Origin: Globodera rostochiensis
Lineage: Eukaryota; Nematoda; Chromadorea; Rhabditida; Heteroderidae
Direction of reading: 5' to 3'
Assembly (NCBI GenBank): GCA_018350325.1
Contig: JAEVLN010000013.1
Coordinates: forward strand, 1,922,001 to 1,986,000
DNA length: 64,000 nt
Below, in pieces: positions 10,865-22,212 of this stretch. The notes below the pieces were generated by a model. That model was not told the DNA's origin. It worked only from the letters and a program-made list of their open reading frames with translations, and searched no databases. Both the position numbers and the translations under genes were made by a program. The stretch's first letter is position 1, and every line of letters starts with the position of its first letter.

Positions 10865-11441
10865 ATGTAAGCACTCATATTGTGAAAATGAGTGATTCAA
10901 GCGTAAGATAATGTATATAATGATAGTGTTCATGTTGTTTTATTTAATAAATGATTGGTAATTTGCAGGGCAAAGATTTCGATGAGTAAAATTGTCAAAT
11001 TCCGTTAAGTCCAAAGAATTTTTGCGTTTATTGCGCGGACAAATGCCGCTTTTGGGGTTGTCATTGGGAGTGAGAAGCCAAATGAAACAATAAGAACGCG
11101 AGTGCCAAGAAAGCGGTGAAAATAATTTGAGGGTTGAGAACGGCAATCGATTTATTTGTGTTAAACATCCGTTCGTTACACATAAACATTCAGAACAAAT
11201 CAATCGATCAACAAATATTGTTTTTTCCTAAAAATCACTATGAAATTCCCTAATACCCGAATTCCCTTTTTTTCACCTTTGAAATGAAGAGGTATTTTAT
11301 CAACAAATATTCTTGACACATACACGCCATATAACGGATATAAACATACAATACATTCCATACGGATAGATACATATGAACTACAGATCAGCAAAGAATT
11401 ATGTACGGATGGGGTGGGCAAAGGTCGCAAGGAGTCCTCGT
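10865..11441. other. Convergent intergenic region
   Basis: A/T-rich sequence between two convergent genes. It holds a likely poly(A) region for the upstream gene (aataaa at about 10945) and nothing else I can name. Confidence 0.5.
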
Positions 11442-12392
11442 TCATTTAGCATGGTGCTCTAAAATCTTGGAGATTCGGTCGTTGTAGTCGTCCATCGCTT
11501 CCTAAGTAGCTGAAAGTTTGGAGGATTTATGCATTGATTTGGTTTGATCTAACTGATCAATCACTCATCTTATACCTGTTGTGCGCCTCCCTGATCTTTT
11601 CCAACTTGCCAATTGCAATTTGACAATGCCCAGTTGCAATTGAAATTCCCGGTTCGTCAACTAAACATAATTGTCAAAATCCAATTAAAGTTAGGTAGGT
11701 GGTGTGTATCTCGCCTCATATGCAATATTCGGTCGATGCCTTTCTTCCTAAAAATTGGGTAGTAAGCTTTTAAAAGTGTGCTCGTGTTTCACTCACTTTG
11801 CAAAATTTGTCGCGGCAATGTGTTGGCGTTTGGCGCGTTCGCGCGCTCCATTATTTGCTCATGCATGTGCTTGTAATCAACGGTCAGCCACTTCTCGAAC
11901 GGCCGATCACCTGAAAATTGGACGAAAGTTGAAAGTTCAGGCGCCATGTGACTCACGCAACCTGTCGACGACTTTTTTGATGAAAAATCGCTTGCTCCCT
12001 TGAAATTTTGTCGTATCCAGCCGCATGAAGAGAAGGAATTTTCCATACTGAAAAGTAAAAATGTGTTAAATGAAACAACAGGGCAAATTGGGTTACAACC
12101 TCCTCGAAAAATGGTGAACAATTGGTGCCGTGAACCGAAGATATGCTGCCAATCCGATCGCCACGTTATGAGTCCGCTCGGATCAGGCCCTGGAACATTG
12201 AAGGCGTCGATCACTTCTGTTGTAGCCGACACAATCTCCGTGGCAAAGTCCCGAATGTTGTACAAGAGTTGGATCTGTATGTGGAAAGAAAAAATATGTA
12301 TAAGGAACAAAACTGAGTAACAAAAAGACACCGACCTTCTGACGAAGTGGTGCTTCGTAGTCCGGCATCGCCTTTGACTTGGATTGGCCCAT
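11442..12392 (-). CDS. Predicted N-myristoylated protein of unknown family
   Basis: Minus-strand exons at 12392-12336, 12274-12100, 12047-11957, 11910-11797, about 11749-11718, about 11660-11580 and about 11507-11442. The N-terminus MGQSKSKA has glycine 2, serine 6 and lysine 7, the classical N-myristoyltransferase signal, so membrane association is inferred. Later text includes 'IQLLYNIRDFATEIVSATTE', 'YGKFLLFMRLDTTKFQGSK', 'DRPFEKWLTVDYKHMHEQIM', 'KLEKIREAHN' and the end 'DYNDRISKILEHHAK'. It looks largely helical. I do not recognise the family. Two frame breaks are needed: near 12165 (one base extra or two missing after 'LITW') and near 11500 in a GG run. The splice at 11957 uses a consensus GTGAGT and keeps phase. 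One downstream donor appears to be GC. A mariner element begins 93 bp upstream of the start codon. Confidence 0.6.
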
Positions 12393-12814
12393 TTGTTTTC
12401 AACGAATAACCGGCAAGTGTTTGGCCAAGCAGCAATGATTGAAAGAAATAAATGCGCAAGTGGAATATTCAATACTTTTTTATACAGGGTGACACAAAAG
12501 TCCTGCACCACTTTTGAAATTTTTATAACTTATGTCAATAGAAACAAAATTTAAAACTCATTTTGTAGCCCATTCAATTCTCTATCCATCTCCTTTAATC
12601 GCGATTCAATAATATCCCAACCAACAATGAAATTCCCGATTCAAAAATTTCCACCCTTTTTTTGGGTCAAAAAAGCACGCCACTCAAACACTAAAAAATT
12701 CCGGTAACCAAAAAACGCATTTAAGATCCAAATAAATTGTAGGGAGCATGGGAGAACTAAGGACCTCAAACGTAGTGAAAGACCCCGGCCAGTGAACAAC
12801 TCCTTGACCCGTTA

Positions 12815-13400
12815 GCTCATCAAATTGGGGTGGACCAAAATCCAAGGATTTCAATGCTTAAAATGACACAAGATGCAGACCTGAAGAGAGACACAGTCAA
12901 ACGAAACGCCATAAGCGAGCTGGGAGTTAGGCCTTGTAAACTGCAAAAGCACAATTTTCGATCGAACCGATAAAAAAAGTTAGGGTTCAAAGAATTCGAC
13001 TGGTCCTCCTGCGGCACGCAGCTCAGGACAAACTTTTTAAGGATGAAAAAATTTTCACTGTCAAGGCGCACACAACCACCAAAATGACAGAATATGGGCT
13101 CCAGAATCTCCTCTTTCCAATGCCATTGGACTCATTCTCTTCACCCCTCTTCTCTTTTGGTTTGGGGAGGAATTACCAATTCTTTGATTTTTGTGGAAAA
13201 TGGAGTCAAAAGCACTAAAAAGTAATACATGGAGGAAATTCTCAAATGCATCGTGAAGCATTGGACAGTTAGCCATTTCGGCAATAGAGAATGGATTTTC
13301 CAACAAGGCTCCGCTCCGGCCCACAGGGCAAAAGAAACCCAGGACTGCTGCAGGGCCAATTTGTCTCGGTTTTATCGGTCTGAGTCTGGTTAGAAGGAAA
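12815..13400 (+). pseudogene. Mariner transposase, N- and mid-portion, decayed
   Basis: Scattered frames read 'LLRHAAQDKLFKDEKIFTVK' near 13010-13065 and 'FGNREWIFQQGSAPAHRAKE' near 13280-13335. These are the first-aspartate region (DEKIFTV) and the 'WIFQQDSAPAHRAK' block of mariner-family DD-D transposases. The second catalytic aspartate is replaced by glycine here (QQG). Several frame changes are required and the C-terminal third is absent, so this is a dead copy. Confidence 0.8.
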
Positions 13401-15131
13401 AAGTTTGGTTCTTGTGGGTGTGTCAAAACGGGTTTTTTTTCAAACTCGGCGAATTTTCTATTTTAATCGTTGAAATTCCTGAATTCTTTGAAATTTTGCA
13501 AAACATCGTTGAATTTATGCCCCAAATTTGTATTAACCCCAACCCTATTATTTTTAAGCTGATACAAATGCAGCCGGCAATAAAAACGCAACGTAAAAAG
13601 GATAAGCTCCTTAATGATGGTAAGCTTCGTCTACCACTTTTTGAGTGAGTCTGGAGAAGTGAAATATTGGCGCTGCGAATATTTCAACACAGTTGGAGTA
13701 AAGTGTAAAGGTAATGTTTTGAAGTTCCATGGTCTTTTAATTTATAAAATTAGGACGTTTGCACACTGATGTAAACGATAACATTCTGAAGACAACCGGT
13801 GTGCACATTTGCAACATCAGTCCAGCACGCATAGAGACACAACGCATCGTCACCGGCATTAAACGACAAGCCGTTGATACAATGGAGGGTCCAAGCACCA
13901 TACGTGCACAGGTCTTTCAAAACGTCCCGACACCCGTCCTCTCTACGGTACCAAGCAAGCACGCAACATTAAAGGTGAGTAGTGGTCGCCAAATAAATAG
14001 TGCGTTTTTGCAATAAGATCATCAAACGCGCGCGCAATGAAGTTCATGCTCCACCGGCAGCTCCCGTTGAGTTGAGTCAACTGCAGATTTTCCCGTTTGT
14101 TATTGTCTGCTGACTTCGAAAAGCAAAGCAGCGTACACGCGCATGTTCGAACTGCTCCAACAATGCTGGCCAACGTTTGCACCGCGAAGTGCTTCAATTG
14201 ATTTTGAACAGGCTATGGTTGGCGCCCTTCGGGCAAAACATCCGCAATGCAAAATCAACTTTTGTTTGTTCCATCTCGTGAGGAACATGAAAAAACGCAT
14301 CTCCGAGCAAGGACTGATGCAGGTAGTCTTATTTTTATTGCGACACGCTTTTTTTATTTTAGTTGTACACAAAAGATGTGGCATTTTCTTTGTCGGCACG
14401 AATGATCAAATCACTGGCCTTTATCCTGTTGCAGGATCTGACGCCGCCATTGGCTGCGTTGGAGAACTATCTTCCGGACCAATTTCAACCCGTTTTAGAC
14501 TGGTAGACAAATTATTTGTAATACAATTGAAAGCTGTGCTTAGGTTCGTTGACAACTATGTTGGACAACTCCGTAACAATGGAACTCGTCGACAGCCACT
14601 CTTCGAACTCGAGGAATGGAGTGTCCATTTACGCACTCTTGAAGGAGCCGATAGGACGAATAATTTTTGCGAGGCTTTTCATCGTCGACTCCAGCACTCA
14701 TTTGCCTGTACAAATCCCAGCATTTGGCACTTCATTGACACCATTCGCAAAGAACAAAAAATTGTCGACGTACGCTCGGTTCACCGCGGGTCATAATCCA
14801 GCACCAAAAAAATTAAAATATCGGGACGCAGACGCGCGTATACTGCACCTTGTCCAACTATGTTCCCTTCAACAATGGAAATGGCAATGGCGATCATCAA
14901 TATGCCATGCAAAATCAAAACCCCCAAAGAATAATCGATTTTCTCACCGGAATTTCCAAAAATTATCACATGAAAAATTGAATCAATGATTGTTTTTACT
15001 TTTTGTTGTTGAATATGTTATGTTTGTTTGCTTTAATTTTGATTTAAGAAAGTTTTATATTTTTAGAATAAGTTGCTTTACTTTTAATTTTTATGCCGCT
15101 CAAAAACTTTTCCCCTTCTAACCAGACTCAG
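13380..15131 (+). mobile_element. Mutator-like (MULE) element nested in the mariner
   Basis: The ends are inverted: 'ctgagtctggttagaagg' at 13380-13397 and its complement at 15114-15131. The right end is followed by further copies of 'ccagactcagt' type text at 15138-15178, a subterminal repeat. Inside are a FLYWCH-like zinc-binding region and a MULE transposase. I could not define a 8-10 bp target duplication because of the extra repeats at the right edge. Confidence 0.75.
13560..14810 (+). pseudogene. FLYWCH-MULE transposase, interrupted
   Basis: The region around 13585-13790 reads 'DKLLNDGKLRLP', then 'GEVKYWRCEYFN', 'KCKGRLHTDVND' and 'GVHIC', the cysteine/histidine pattern of a FLYWCH finger, across a possible small intron at 13711-13754. 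From 14143 an open frame reads 'IDFEQAMVGALRAKHPQCKI' with 'CLFHLVRNMKKRI' (the second aspartate and the C/H region of MULE DDE enzymes). Near 14610-14760 comes 'WSVHLRTLEGADRTNNFCEA' then 'HRRLQHSFACTNPSIWHFID', the conserved C-terminal block. The region between is frameshifted or contains an unremoved intron near 14325-14435. Probably inactive. Confidence 0.8.
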
Positions 15132-15468
15132 TTGGCCCAGACTCGATTGGCCCAGACTCAGTCGGCCAGACTCAGTTGGGCGGTTCCCTTCCGGCTCTGT
15201 AGCCGCTCCAAAAAGGGGCACTTCGAAACTTCCTGATTGTTATTGTATTATTCTCTACTCTTTTGTGTACATTTGGATTGGTTTTTGATCTAATTTGATT
15301 ATGTTTGAAAAAAGTTATGGTAAAAAGTAAGTAGTGCAGGACTTATGTGTCACCCTGTAGTTAAAGTTTAAAATTAGAAACATTCAAATCTAAATACGGA
15401 TTTTTTTTTGTTACATCGAATGCTTTAGTCTTACTTCTTCTGAACTCTAAAAATCTTATTTCTACAAA

Positions 15469-15954
15469 ATTTCCGACAAAACAAGCGACGACGAGCAGCA
15501 ACAGCAAATGCAGGAAATGTGAGTTTATTCCCTAATGAATCAAATCAAAAGCAATAAATCCAAAATTTCAGTTCCATTTGTGCCGACGTTTGGCTCGAAG
15601 TCTTCGCTCTCATCAGCCCTCATGAGCTTGGACAATTAATGGCGCTGATCAGTGACCGCTTCGACGCTTTGGTGGACGAGCACTTCAAGACAAGGAAGTG
15701 GTCGTTGCGTGGGATGGAAATTTCTGCAATTGACGGAAATGGCGCAAAAATTGTCAACTTCAGCAGACGCTTACGTGATCGGCAGCTGCCAATTGCTCCA
15801 GGATCGCCTCCAAACAAAGTGATCGGCTTCGAAGGTATTGAAATAAGGTCTTTTACCTTTTCAAAGTTTACTAAATTTTGGAACTTTCAGGTACATCGAC
15901 GGAAGGGTCATCGATTTCTCCAACGCATTCGCAGACTTTTCAAAGGCGGTGTAA
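15469..15954 (+). pseudogene. F-box-like protein of a tylenchid-expanded family, truncated
   Basis: Exons 15469-15518, 15572-15847 and 15891-15954 join in frame. They read '..SDKTSDDEQQQQMQEI', then 'SICADVWLEVFALISPHELG', 'LMALISDRFDALVDEHFKTR', 'KWSLRGMEI', 'LPIAPGSPPNKVIGFEGIEI' and 'YIDGRVIDFSNAF', stopping after 'SKAV'. From recall, this pattern is typical of a large family in Globodera whose N-terminus acts as an F-box-like module for SCF ubiquitin ligases. Two oddities: where family members begin M-S-D, this copy has ATT for ATG, with stops upstream; and the third exon runs straight into the 130-bp satellite, which supplies the stop codon. The usual C-terminal half is missing. Broken copy most likely. 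Confidence 0.65.
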
Positions 15955-18232
15955 ACTGTCGCTATAAAAAGGCTTTGAATATAGCGGAAATATTTAACAA
16001 ATACGAATTTTGTCTTCTTAAAAGGGGAACCTACGATTTTACTAGAGTATTGCATTCCTTGCCTAGAGATAGGCGGTGTAAAACTGTCGCACAAAAAGGG
16101 CTTTGATATAGCGAAATATTTTAAACAAATACGAATTTGTCTTCTTAAAGGTGAACCCTACGATTTTACTAGAGTATTGCATTCCTTGCCTAGAGATAGG
16201 CGGTGTAAACTGTCCGCTACAAAAAGGGGCTTTGATATAGCGGAAATATTTTAAACAAATACGAATTGTCTTCTTAAAAGGTGACCCCTACGATTTACTA
16301 AGAGCTTGCATTCCTTGCCTAGAGATGGCGGTGTAAAACTGTCGCTACAAAAGGGCTTTGATATAGCGGAAATAAATTTAACAAAACGAATTTGTCTTCT
16401 TAAAAGGTGAACCCTACGATTTACATGCGCACTGTATTCCTGCCAGAGATAGGCGGTGTAAAACTGTCGCTACACAAAAGGGCTTTGATATAGCGGAAAT
16501 ATTAAAACAAATACTGAATTTTGTCTTCTTAAAAGGTGCACCCCTAACTATTTACTAGAGTATGCATTCCTTGCCTAGAGATAGGCGGTGTAAAACTGTC
16601 GCTACATAAAAAGGGCTTTGAATAGCGGAATATTTTAAACAAATACGAATTTGTCTTCTTAAAAGGTGAACCCTACGATTTACTTGCATTCCTTGCCAGA
16701 GATAGGCGGTGTAAAACTGTCGCTACAAAAAGGGCTTTGATATAGCGGAAATATTTTAAACAAATACGAATTTTGTCTTCTTAAAAGGTGAACCCTACGA
16801 TTTTACTAGAGTATTGCATTCCTTGCCTAGAGATAGGCGGTGTAAAACTGTCGCTACAAAAGGGCTTTGATATAGCGGAAATATTTTAAACAAATACGAA
16901 TTGGTCTTCTTAAAAGGTGAACCCTACGATTTTACTAGAGTATTGCATTCCTTGCCTAGAGATAGGCGGTGTAAAACTGTCGCTATAAAAAGGGCTTTGA
17001 TATAGCGGAAATATTTTAAACAAATACGAATTGGTCTTCTTAAAAGGTGAACCCTACGATTTTACTAGAGTATTGCATTCCTTGCCTAGAGATAGGCGGT
17101 GTAAAACTGTCGCTATAAAAAGGGCTTTGATATAGCGGAAATATTTTAAACAAATACGAATTTTGTCTTCTTAAAAGGTGAACCCTACGATTTTACTAGA
17201 GTATTGCATTCCTTGCCTAGAGATAGGCGGTGTAAAACTGTCGCTACAAAAAGGGCTTTGATATAGCGGAAATATTTTAAACAAATACGAATTTGTCTTC
17301 TTAAAAGGTGAACCCTACGATTTTACTAGAGTATTGCATTCCTTGCCTAGAGATAGGCGGTGTAAAACTGTCGCTATAAAAAGGGCTTTGATATAGCGGA
17401 AATATTTTAAACAAATACGAATTTTGTCTTCTTAAAAGGTGAACCCTACGATTTTACTAGAGTATTGCATTCCTTGCCTAGAGATAGGCGGTGTAAAACT
17501 GTCGCTACAAAAAGGGCTTTGATATAGCGGAAATATTTTAAACAAATACGAATTGGTCTTCTTAAAAGGTGAACCCTACGATTTTACTAGAGTATTGCAT
17601 TCCTTGCCTAGAGATAGGCGGTGTAAAACTGTCGCTACAAAAAGGGCTTTGATATAGCGGAAATATTTTAAACAAATACGAATTTTGTCTTCTTAAAAGG
17701 TGAACCCTACGATTTTACTAGAGTATTGCATTCCTTGCCTAGAGATAGGCGGTGTAAAACTGTCGCTACAAAAAGGGCTTTGATATAGCGGAAATATTTT
17801 AAACAAAACGAATTGGTCTTCTTAAAAGGTGAACCCTACGATTTTACTAGAGCATTGCATTCCTTGCCTAGAGATAGGCGGTGTAAAACTGTCGCCACAA
17901 AAAGGGCTTTGATATAGCGGAAATATTTTAAACAAATACGAATTTGTCTTCTTAAAAGGTGAACCCTACGATTTTACTAGAGTATTGCATTCCTTGCCTA
18001 GAGATAGGCGGTGTAAAACTGTCGCTACAAAAAGGGCTTTGATATAGCGGAAATATTTTAAACAAATAAGAATTGGTCTTCTTAAAAGGTGAACCCTACG
18101 ATTTTACTAGAGCATTGCATTCCTTGCCTAGAGATAGGCGGTGTAAAACTGTCGCTACAAAAAGGGCTTTGATATAGCGGAAATATTTTAACCAAAACTA
18201 ATTGGTCTTCTTAAAAGGTGAACCCTAGGGGG
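15943..18232. repeat. Satellite array, about 130 bp unit, about 17 copies
   Basis: Unit landmarks are 'ttccttgcctagagatagg', 'cggtgtaaaactgtcgctac', 'gggctttgatatagcgg' and 'gtcttcttaaaaggtgaacc'. Successive units start 129-131 bp apart (for example 16819, 16948, 17078, 17209). Units at the left edge (15943-16700) are more diverged with small deletions, and those from 16800 to 18100 are nearly identical, as expected of unequal exchange. The first unit begins inside the F-box-like gene. No CENP-B-like box or coding frame seen. Confidence 0.95.
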
Positions 18233-19473
18233 GCATGCTATGGGAAACAGGCGATATTTACCAGATTTTACTTGCGCACTGCATAGTTATTTTTAAAAAA
18301 TCGTTTTTCTTTAATTTTTAACATCTAAACCGGAATTTTTCCGCATAAATTTATGCATAAATTTTGTATAACACTTCCGAAAAGTTCACGATTTTTTTAC
18401 TTAAAATTTCGAAAGTCATAATTCGGAATTCCGAGCCCGAACATGTCGGAAGGTACATCCCTCCTAAAAACTAATTTGAAAGGCGAACGCAAAAAATTAC
18501 CGCATGTTTACATTCTGGTTACAATTTACATTCTGGTTACAAATCCTTTAACAAACCAGACAAAACAGCGCCTATCGGCGAACACACCCCTTTCTTTCTT
18601 TGCCGCAAAATTAACCAAAATTTCGCTCCGTGAGTGTTTGCTATCAAATTTTCAGTATTTACTTCAGCAAAGAATTTCCCAGAAAAACCCCGGTCCGGGT
18701 GTTAGAAAAACTCGGATTACCCGATTTTTTCGAGAGAGCTGAAGAAATCCGGGCACCCGGGCCTGCCTTTTTCAAAATTTCGATCTCTAGTGATTTTGAC
18801 TTGGATTATACATATACTTAATGGACCATATTATCACCCACACATTACTTTAGAAAATCCGGGATTTTTATCAAATGTTGGTGAACGTATTCTCGCGTCG
18901 TCTTCATTCACTCACAAAATCAAGTCGGTCTCATACGACGACTGCGCCAGTACGAATTTTTTAATGTTTTTTTTTGACTTACATAACATTTCGGTAATAG
19001 TGCAGTTTGTCCCCCCCCCCCCCATTTTTTTTTTGAAAAAATACATTTTTTTCAGAATTCGATAAAAAGGTGTTTCTAGGGATATTCGAGGGCCTAGATT
19101 CCGATTCTGACATTTATTTTACCCAATTTCGAATCCCGAATCCGAATTCAAACAATTTTTTGAAAATTCAAAATTTCCAAATACAATTTTAGCTTCAAAA
19201 ATCGAATTCATGCTTTTGTATGAGTTTGAGGCTACAATTGAATTTTGGAAAATTTTGATATTTTCGAAAAATTGTTCGCGTTCGGGTCGGGGGTCCGAAA
19301 CTGGTTAAGAAATGTCAGAATCGTAATTTAATTAGCGACCCCGAAACCCCCGGAACCATGATTTATATTGCTTTTAAAATTATATTTTTTCAAAAAATGG
19401 GGGGGGGGCAAACTGCACTATTACCATATTTTCCTACAAAATTTGAAATGTTGGACTCAATACTTATTTTTAG
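18233..19473. other. Non-coding region between satellite and IDH gene
   Basis: A/T-rich with a run of C at about 19013-19023 and of G at about 19400-19408. 'gcagtttgtccccccc' at about 19000 and 'ggggggggcaaactgc' at 19400 are inverted copies bracketing about 420 bp, possibly a small fold-back element. First exon(s) of the IDH gene, encoding the mitochondrial targeting peptide, should lie here but cannot be recognised. Confidence 0.4.
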
Positions 19474-22212
19474 GCAACAAGGCTGCCGGAAATTGCGGGA
19501 AAGTTGAGGTGCACATTGATCCCAGGCACGTGTAAAGCGTGCAATAACGGCGCGCCCTTTTTAAACGTTTTCATATTATGGCCAATTTTTAGGCGACGGA
19601 GTTGGCCCGGAGCTTGTCTATGCCGTCCAGGACATTGTGAAGTCGACCGGAATACCAATTGAATTTGAGGAGGTGTTTCTCAGCGAAGTGTATTATTCCA
19701 GATCCGCCAGCATTGTCAGTGGGCTTGTTTTGTTGAGGAGTGGCATTTGTGTTAAAGGGCATGCCATGTCCGTTTTGTTTAGCGCTTTTGGTCTCTTTTA
19801 GGATTAAATTTTTGTTTAAAAAAAGAATAATGCAGCAAAATAGTTTTTGGAAAATTGTTTTGCAAGGCCCGGGTTGGGCTTTTTTTTTTTTGCCGAACCG
19901 GCTTTCCGAGCTAAATTTTTTTTAAATTTTTGGCCTGGTGAGCTTTCCGGACGGATTTTTTTGAGTTTGAGCGGGCTTTTCCTGGCGAATATCGGTAGTT
20001 TTAACCCGGGGTCTAATATTCGCATGGGCCGTTTGTCCGAACCCCTAATAAGAGTCCGTTTTGAGGATGACGTGGTCGAGTCGATTGCCCGGAACAATTG
20101 TGTGGCGCTGATGGGCGCAATCAAGTCCAGCCTCGAGGAGAACACGAAGGGACTGAACACGTTGTTGCGCAAACGGTTGGACCTGTTCGCCAACGTTGTG
20201 CACATCAAAGCCATGGAGGGCATCCGAACGCGACACAGCCCATTGTTGGACTTTGTCATCATTCGAGAGCAGACGGAGGGTGAATACTCGCGCATGGAGC
20301 ACGAGCTGGTGCCAGGTGATGACCATCCCGGTTTGGGTGTGGACTTTTCGGGTAGTGCTCGGCAAAATTGAGGACACGGGGCCGGGATTACAAAAAGGAA
20401 CCGAGCGGGACCACGCTGAAATTCCGATTCCAGTTTAATTTTGGATCAAAAACACCCGGATTCCGGCACCGGGAATTGGGTGTCGACGACCGGGAGGGAT
20501 TACAAAAGCGACCCGAACGGGATCCTGGGGCTGGGATCCCGTTAAAAATTAACCGGTCTCGGTAGTCTAAAAACCCTGGATACGCGCGGTGCCATGAATC
20601 CCGTTAAAAATCCAGGTCACGGTTTAGTCCCGGTGGCTTAAAATCTCGCGTTCGCGGGGCCGATATCCCGTAAAAATCTCGGGGTCAGACACCGGCAGCT
20701 TGGTTACAAGTTCTTGAAATATCACAAAATTATTCCCATGCTGTCGTTCCTTACTATTTTTTTCTTCAAATTTTCCTATTTTTTTTTTTAAATTTTAGGT
20801 GTCATTGAGTGCCTGAAGATTATGACGCGTGACAAATGCGAGCGGGTGGCCAAATTTGCGTTTGACTATGCCACAAAACATGGCCGCAAGAAGGTCACCG
20901 CTGTTCAGTGAGTGCGCGCAATACTTTTAATTCGCTTGTTTGTGTGTTTAGCAAAGCAAATATTATGAAATTGGGCGATGGTCTCTTTTTGAATGTGTGC
21001 ACCGACATGGCCAAGCTGTACCCAAAGATTGAGGTTGTTGTTGTGGGGGGGGGCGGGGAGGCAAAAGCCCAGACATTTTACTAATCATCAAGGGCGTAGC
21101 CGGGGGGGGCAGGTACAACTCCCTAATGAGTCGCTTACATCCCCCCTGGCGTTTTTTGAGAAAATCTCCATTTGACATGGCGCATTCAAAGCTGGGCTTG
21201 GATTAGGGTTTGGAAAATTGACTTGGACCCCTCGGGCGCGGGCTTTTTCTCCGAGCAACCCAAAAGGGGGCTTTTTGTTTAATTCTTTTCCGGGCGAATG
21301 TCGGGGGTTTAAGCCCGGGTCGAATTTTTGCTAGTCGCCGAATGTTTGTCCACCTGAACCTTGGCCTGGATTTGAATATGTTTTTGGTCGAATTGTTACC
21401 CAAATTGGTAAATCTGATTTTTTGAATCTCGAATGTTTTGTGACATTTTGTCCGACATGAGAATCCAAACAAATTCAAAAGACCATTCATATACATGTGT
21501 GTATTTCTTTACCTTTTTTTGTGCAGTTTGAGCAGATGATCATCGACAACTGTTGCATGCAACTGGTCGCTCGTCCGGAGCAATTCGATGTGATGGTGAT
21601 GCCCAATTTGTACGGGAACATTGTGGACAATTTGGCCGCCGGATTGGTGGGCGGTGCCGGCGTGGTCAACGGCGAGTCCGTGGGCTCTAACTACGTGATT
21701 TTTGAGCCCGGCTCACGGCACACTTTCACGCACGCGTTTGGAAGGTGTGTGTGAACTTTTTGGATTGATCCTCCTGGAATTTTGGGACAGAATCGGTGGC
21801 GGTGACGACGCGAGAGCGTTCAGGGGGGGGGGCGGGGCGGGGGTTGCGAGAGCGTTCAGGAGGGGGCGGGGCGGGAGTTGCGAAGCGTTCAGGAGAGGGG
21901 GGAGGGGCCAAAACGCTAAAAACCAACAACAACATTTAATGTTCATTTTTCAGACAAATTGCAAATCCGACAGCGATGATTTTATGCTGTGCCAACATGC
22001 TGGACCATCTGCACTTGGACCAGCACGGTCGGGCATTGCGACAATCCGTGCAAAAAGTGATCCGGGAAGGCAAAGTGCGCACCCGCGACTTGGGAGGTCC
22101 GTTTTTTTGTTTTGTTTAATTTTGAGACAAATTAATTGCTGCACAATTCTCAGGCTATGCCACCACCGGCCAGTTTGTCAGCGAGGTCATCAACAATTTT
22201 CGCATTAACTGA
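19474..22212 (+). CDS. Isocitrate dehydrogenase [NAD] non-catalytic (beta-type) subunit, mitochondrial
   Basis: Eight exons recognised: 19474-19525, 19593-19714, 20066-20315, 20799-20907, 20952-21033, 21527-21744, 21954-22096, 22154-22212. From the second on they join in perfect phase. Landmarks are '[15 protein letters not shown]', '[17 protein letters not shown]', '[17 protein letters not shown]', '[20 protein letters not shown]', '[12 protein letters not shown]', '[12 protein letters not shown]', '[17 protein letters not shown]' and '[17 protein letters not shown]'. This is the IDH3 family of the TCA cycle; the 'MEHE' and '[14 protein letters not shown]' text resembles IDH3B more than the catalytic alpha chain. 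The first exon reads 'KVEVH' then needs one base removed (near 19516) to continue 'MIPG'; its donor is GC, not GT. The presequence exon is not found. Start therefore unknown, and the gene is probably functional. Confidence 0.9.
20366..20700. repeat. G/C-rich degenerate repeats in an IDH intron
   Basis: The intron between the third and fourth recognised exons carries loosely repeated text of the type 'gggattacaaaa.g.acc', 'gatcccgttaaaaat' and 'ggtctcgg'. It is unlike the A/T-rich flanks. No coding potential. Confidence 0.5.

Larger units (their letters stand above)
12485..15357 (+). mobile_element. Tc1/mariner-type element with TA target duplication, split by a MULE
   Basis: The ends 'cagggtgacacaaaagtcc' (from 12485) and 'tgtgtcaccctg' (to 15357) are inverted repeats, each flanked by TA (12483-12484, 15358-15359), the mariner target site. 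Inside the left half is a decayed transposase. The right half of the transposase is missing and a second transposon occupies 13380-15131, so this copy cannot move by itself. It lies immediately upstream of the myristoylated-protein gene. Confidence 0.85.

Noticed and set aside
15943..18232. Regularly spaced repeats resembling a CRISPR array
   Set aside because: The whole 130-bp unit is repeated with no unique spacers, the host is a nematode and no cas gene exists; it is satellite DNA.
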